This document shows positions 62,311-64,000 of a DNA stretch of 64,000 nt, in pieces. A program made the position numbers and the translations under genes. Origin of the DNA: CAYOWQ01 sp964407695. Its GTDB lineage: Bacteria; Planctomycetota; Phycisphaerae; Phycisphaerales; SM1A02. The stretch covers positions 1-64,000 of the forward strand of contig CAYOWQ010000005.1 in the NCBI GenBank assembly GCA_964407695.1, read 5' to 3'. The number at the start of each line of letters is the position of its first letter. The first letter of the stretch is position 1. A model generated the notes under the pieces. It searched no databases, was not told where the DNA came from, and saw only the letters and a list, made by a program, of their open reading frames with translations.

Positions 62311-62943
62311 ATGAACCTCGTTCGATCCATCAAACGGCCTCATCTGGTCTGGGCAAGCTTCGCGGCTGCCATGACCCTCGTTACCGGAGTCCTGATAATC
62401 GGTGACGGTGGGGCCCCGAGGGGGTTTGTCGCGACGACCCCGAGCCTGATCGCGGCCACGAACGGTCCGGAAATCGATCCGATTCTTCCGCGCGAGGCCC
62501 CCTTGGACCGGTCTCGTTGGACGTCCATCGTCATTCATGATTCTGGAAGTCCGGCAGGCACGACGGAAGCCCTGCACCGACAGTTCCAGTCCATGGGTTA
62601 CGACGGCCTTGGCTACCACTTTGTGATTGGCAACGGCCAGGGCCTGGGGGACGGCGTGGTCGACGTCGGGTACCGATGGAGCCGCCAGCTTCCCGGAGCG
62701 CACGTGGCCGGCCCCCGAGCCGAAGATTTCAATCTGCACTCCGTCGGAATCTGCCTGATTGGCAACGGAAATCTTCGTGCGTTTTCGGACCGGCAGTTTG
62801 AAGAGATCGTTTCGCTGGTGCGGCGGCTTCAGGCGGAGCTTGGAATCCCCGCCGATCACGTCTTTCTCCATCACGATCTCGCCTCGGTTGCAGCCCCCGG
62901 GCGGTTCTTCCCCGAGGCTGAATTCCGACTTCGGCTGAGATAG
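62311..62943 (+). CDS. Amidase_2/PGRP-fold protein lacking the zinc Cys
   Basis: 210 residues. An N-terminal membrane or signal segment (LVWASFAAAMTLVTGVLIIG) precedes an N-acetylmuramoyl-L-alanine amidase type 2 fold: IVIHDSGS holds the first zinc His, GLGYHFVIGNGQGLGDG the Tyr/His strand, SVGICLIGN the core, and VFLHHDLASVAAPGRFFP the second His. In active relatives the last segment reads CPG with Cys (or Asp) as third ligand; here it is APG with Ala. It may therefore bind peptidoglycan without cleaving it. Confidence 0.85.
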   Translation: MNLVRSIKRPHLVWASFAAAMTLVTGVLIIGDGGAPRGFVATTPSLIAATNGPEIDPILPREAPLDRSRWTSIVIHDSGSPAGTTEALHRQFQSMGYDGLGYHFVIGNGQGLGDGVVDVGYRWSRQLPGAHVAGPRAEDFNLHSVGICLIGNGNLRAFSDRQFEEIVSLVRRLQAELGIPADHVFLHHDLASVAAPGRFFPEAEFRLRLR

Positions 62944-63089
62944 GCCGAATTCGTTGACGTTGCCCAACCGGCTGTTGGCGACTACCTTACCGATTGTCTG
63001 TTTCATGCGCTGGGTCGCCGTGCAGCGCATGCGGTCGAAGCGTTTCGACCGGGTGCAGCATTTCTGCACGGCATCCCAATGAAGGCTGG

Positions 63090-63980
63090 ATGAGCAACGG
63101 ACAGACCATCTTCGGTTATCGGATTCTCGCCAAGATCGGGACTGGGGCTGCCTCGACGATCTTCGCCATTCAGGATCCCAAGACCAAGCAGGTCTGGGCC
63201 TTGAAGCACGTCATCAAGAATACGGAGAAGGATCAGCGATTTCTCGAGCAGGTCGAGCAGGAATACTCCATTGGATCGAAACTCGATCACATCAACATCC
63301 GGGCGACCGAGCGAATCATCAGGCACCGAAAGCTCTTCCGCGTCACCGACATCGCCCTGATCATGGAGTTGGTGGACGCCCAGAGCCTCGACCAGCGTCC
63401 ACCCAAGACCCAGGCCCAGGCGACCCGGATTTTCTCCCAGGTGGCTCGAGGACTGGCGCACATGCATTCGCGCGGGTTTGTTCACGCCGATATGAAACCC
63501 AGCAATGTGCTCGTGACCGAAGAGGACATTGTCAAGATCATTGATCTTGGCCAGGCCTGCCCGGTCGGCACAGTGAAGAAGCGGATCCAGGGCACCCCGG
63601 GGTACATGGCTCCAGAGCAGGCGCATCGCGAGGCGATCACGCCGCAGACGGATATCTACAACTTCGGCGCCACGATGTATTGGGTCCTCACACGCGAGGT
63701 GATCCCGACAGCGCTGCCGCCGAAGGACGAGAGCGGCGGCCTCTACACCGGCGCGATCGATCGTGAATTTGTCGAGCCGCCGGTGCCACCACACGTGAAG
63801 AATCCCCTGGTGCCCGCCCAGCTTTCGAAGCTGATTCTCGATTGCGTGCAGCTTGACATGAAGAGCCGTCCGGAATCGATGGACATCGTGGCGCGCCGCC
63901 TGGATATCGTCGGTGACCTGCTTGAGACACCCGTTACGGCCCCGCCGCCGGTCGTGAACGAAGAAGACACCATGTTCTAA
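63090..63980 (+). CDS. Hanks-type Ser/Thr kinase with variant catalytic loop
   Basis: 296 residues from ATG 63090 (AAGG upstream), essentially a bare kinase domain without transmembrane or extracellular part. Gly loop IGTGAASTIF, Lys39 in WALKHV, APE at 174-176 and GTPGYMAPEQ are present. The catalytic loop reads HAD (132-134) in place of HRD, and DFG reads DLG (152-154). Asp134 and Asp152 remain, so activity is likely; loss of the RD Arg implies it does not depend on activation-loop phosphorylation. It ends 20 bp before the window edge. Confidence 0.9.
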   Translation: MSNGQTIFGYRILAKIGTGAASTIFAIQDPKTKQVWALKHVIKNTEKDQRFLEQVEQEYSIGSKLDHINIRATERIIRHRKLFRVTDIALIMELVDAQSLDQRPPKTQAQATRIFSQVARGLAHMHSRGFVHADMKPSNVLVTEEDIVKIIDLGQACPVGTVKKRIQGTPGYMAPEQAHREAITPQTDIYNFGATMYWVLTREVIPTALPPKDESGGLYTGAIDREFVEPPVPPHVKNPLVPAQLSKLILDCVQLDMKSRPESMDIVARRLDIVGDLLETPVTAPPPVVNEEDTMF

Positions 63981-64000
63981 GACGTTTCAGGACGCGCCCG

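Noticed and set aside
1..64000. CRISPR array, insertion sequence, prophage or known defence island
   Set aside because: No repeat-spacer pattern, transposase, integrase or phage structural gene was found; base composition and gene style look uniform.

Overview
The window reads as chromosomal DNA of a planctomycete, most likely of the class Phycisphaerae. It is GC-rich and gene-dense. Several exported proteins end in dockerin-like D-x-N-x-D-G tails (VDGADLGLLL type), and one ends in a VPGPG/Arg-rich tail resembling PEP-CTERM. An ECF sigma gene is paired with a Ser/Thr kinase gene in the way described for planctomycetes, and large membrane/coiled-coil proteins are accompanied by a MoxR-DUF58-BatA-VWA cluster. 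The taxonomic call is inference from gene content; no rRNA is present. I see no insertion sequence, phage, CRISPR array or classical defence island.

Layout. 1-4.8 kb: tail of an unknown gene, metF, a SpoIIE/PP2C phosphatase, ribD and holA. 4.9-12.6 kb: a lipoprotein, then a tightly overlapping four-gene operon (DUF4175-like giant membrane/coiled-coil protein, exported Gln-rich protein, squalene-cyclase-like repeat protein, exported protein). 12.5-16.2 kb (minus): trpD-comEC. 16.3-23.8 kb: glycosyltransferase, ECF sigma factor with membrane anti-sigma-like protein, exported TPR-like protein, small proteins, and queE with a small HMA-fold-like gene. 23.9 kb: tRNA-Leu(GAG) with a promoter. 24-28.6 kb: secreted M36-like metalloprotease with dockerin tail, smpB, and a GGDEF protein with a degenerate receiver domain. 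28.9-37.9 kb (minus): rne-dxr-rseP-SDR operon and a PTS enzyme I.

38-48 kb: secreted C39-like/beta-propeller/dockerin protein, a membrane protein, a VPGPG-tailed exported protein, ECF sigma plus Ser/Thr kinase operon, a Cys-rich dockerin protein with an internal duplication, a stand-alone atpD and a DUF4328 protein. 48-51 kb: fused aroD-aroE, NeuD-like acyltransferase, phosphatidylserine decarboxylase. 51-58 kb (minus): moxR-DUF58-batA-VWA operon.

58-64 kb: mutM, a probable replication origin with five DnaA boxes (58905-59306), dnaA with a good sigma70-type promoter, a metallo-beta-lactamase-fold protein, a small lipoprotein, an Amidase_2 protein that lacks the usual zinc cysteine, and a variant Ser/Thr kinase.

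Themes: regulation (two ECF sigma factors, two kinases, one PP2C phosphatase, one diguanylate cyclase), envelope and secreted proteins, and housekeeping metabolism (folate, riboflavin, shikimate, tryptophan, isoprenoid, queuosine). The strongest structural signal is the origin between mutM and dnaA. The most system-like candidate is the pair of envelope operons at 6-12.6 kb and 51-58 kb.
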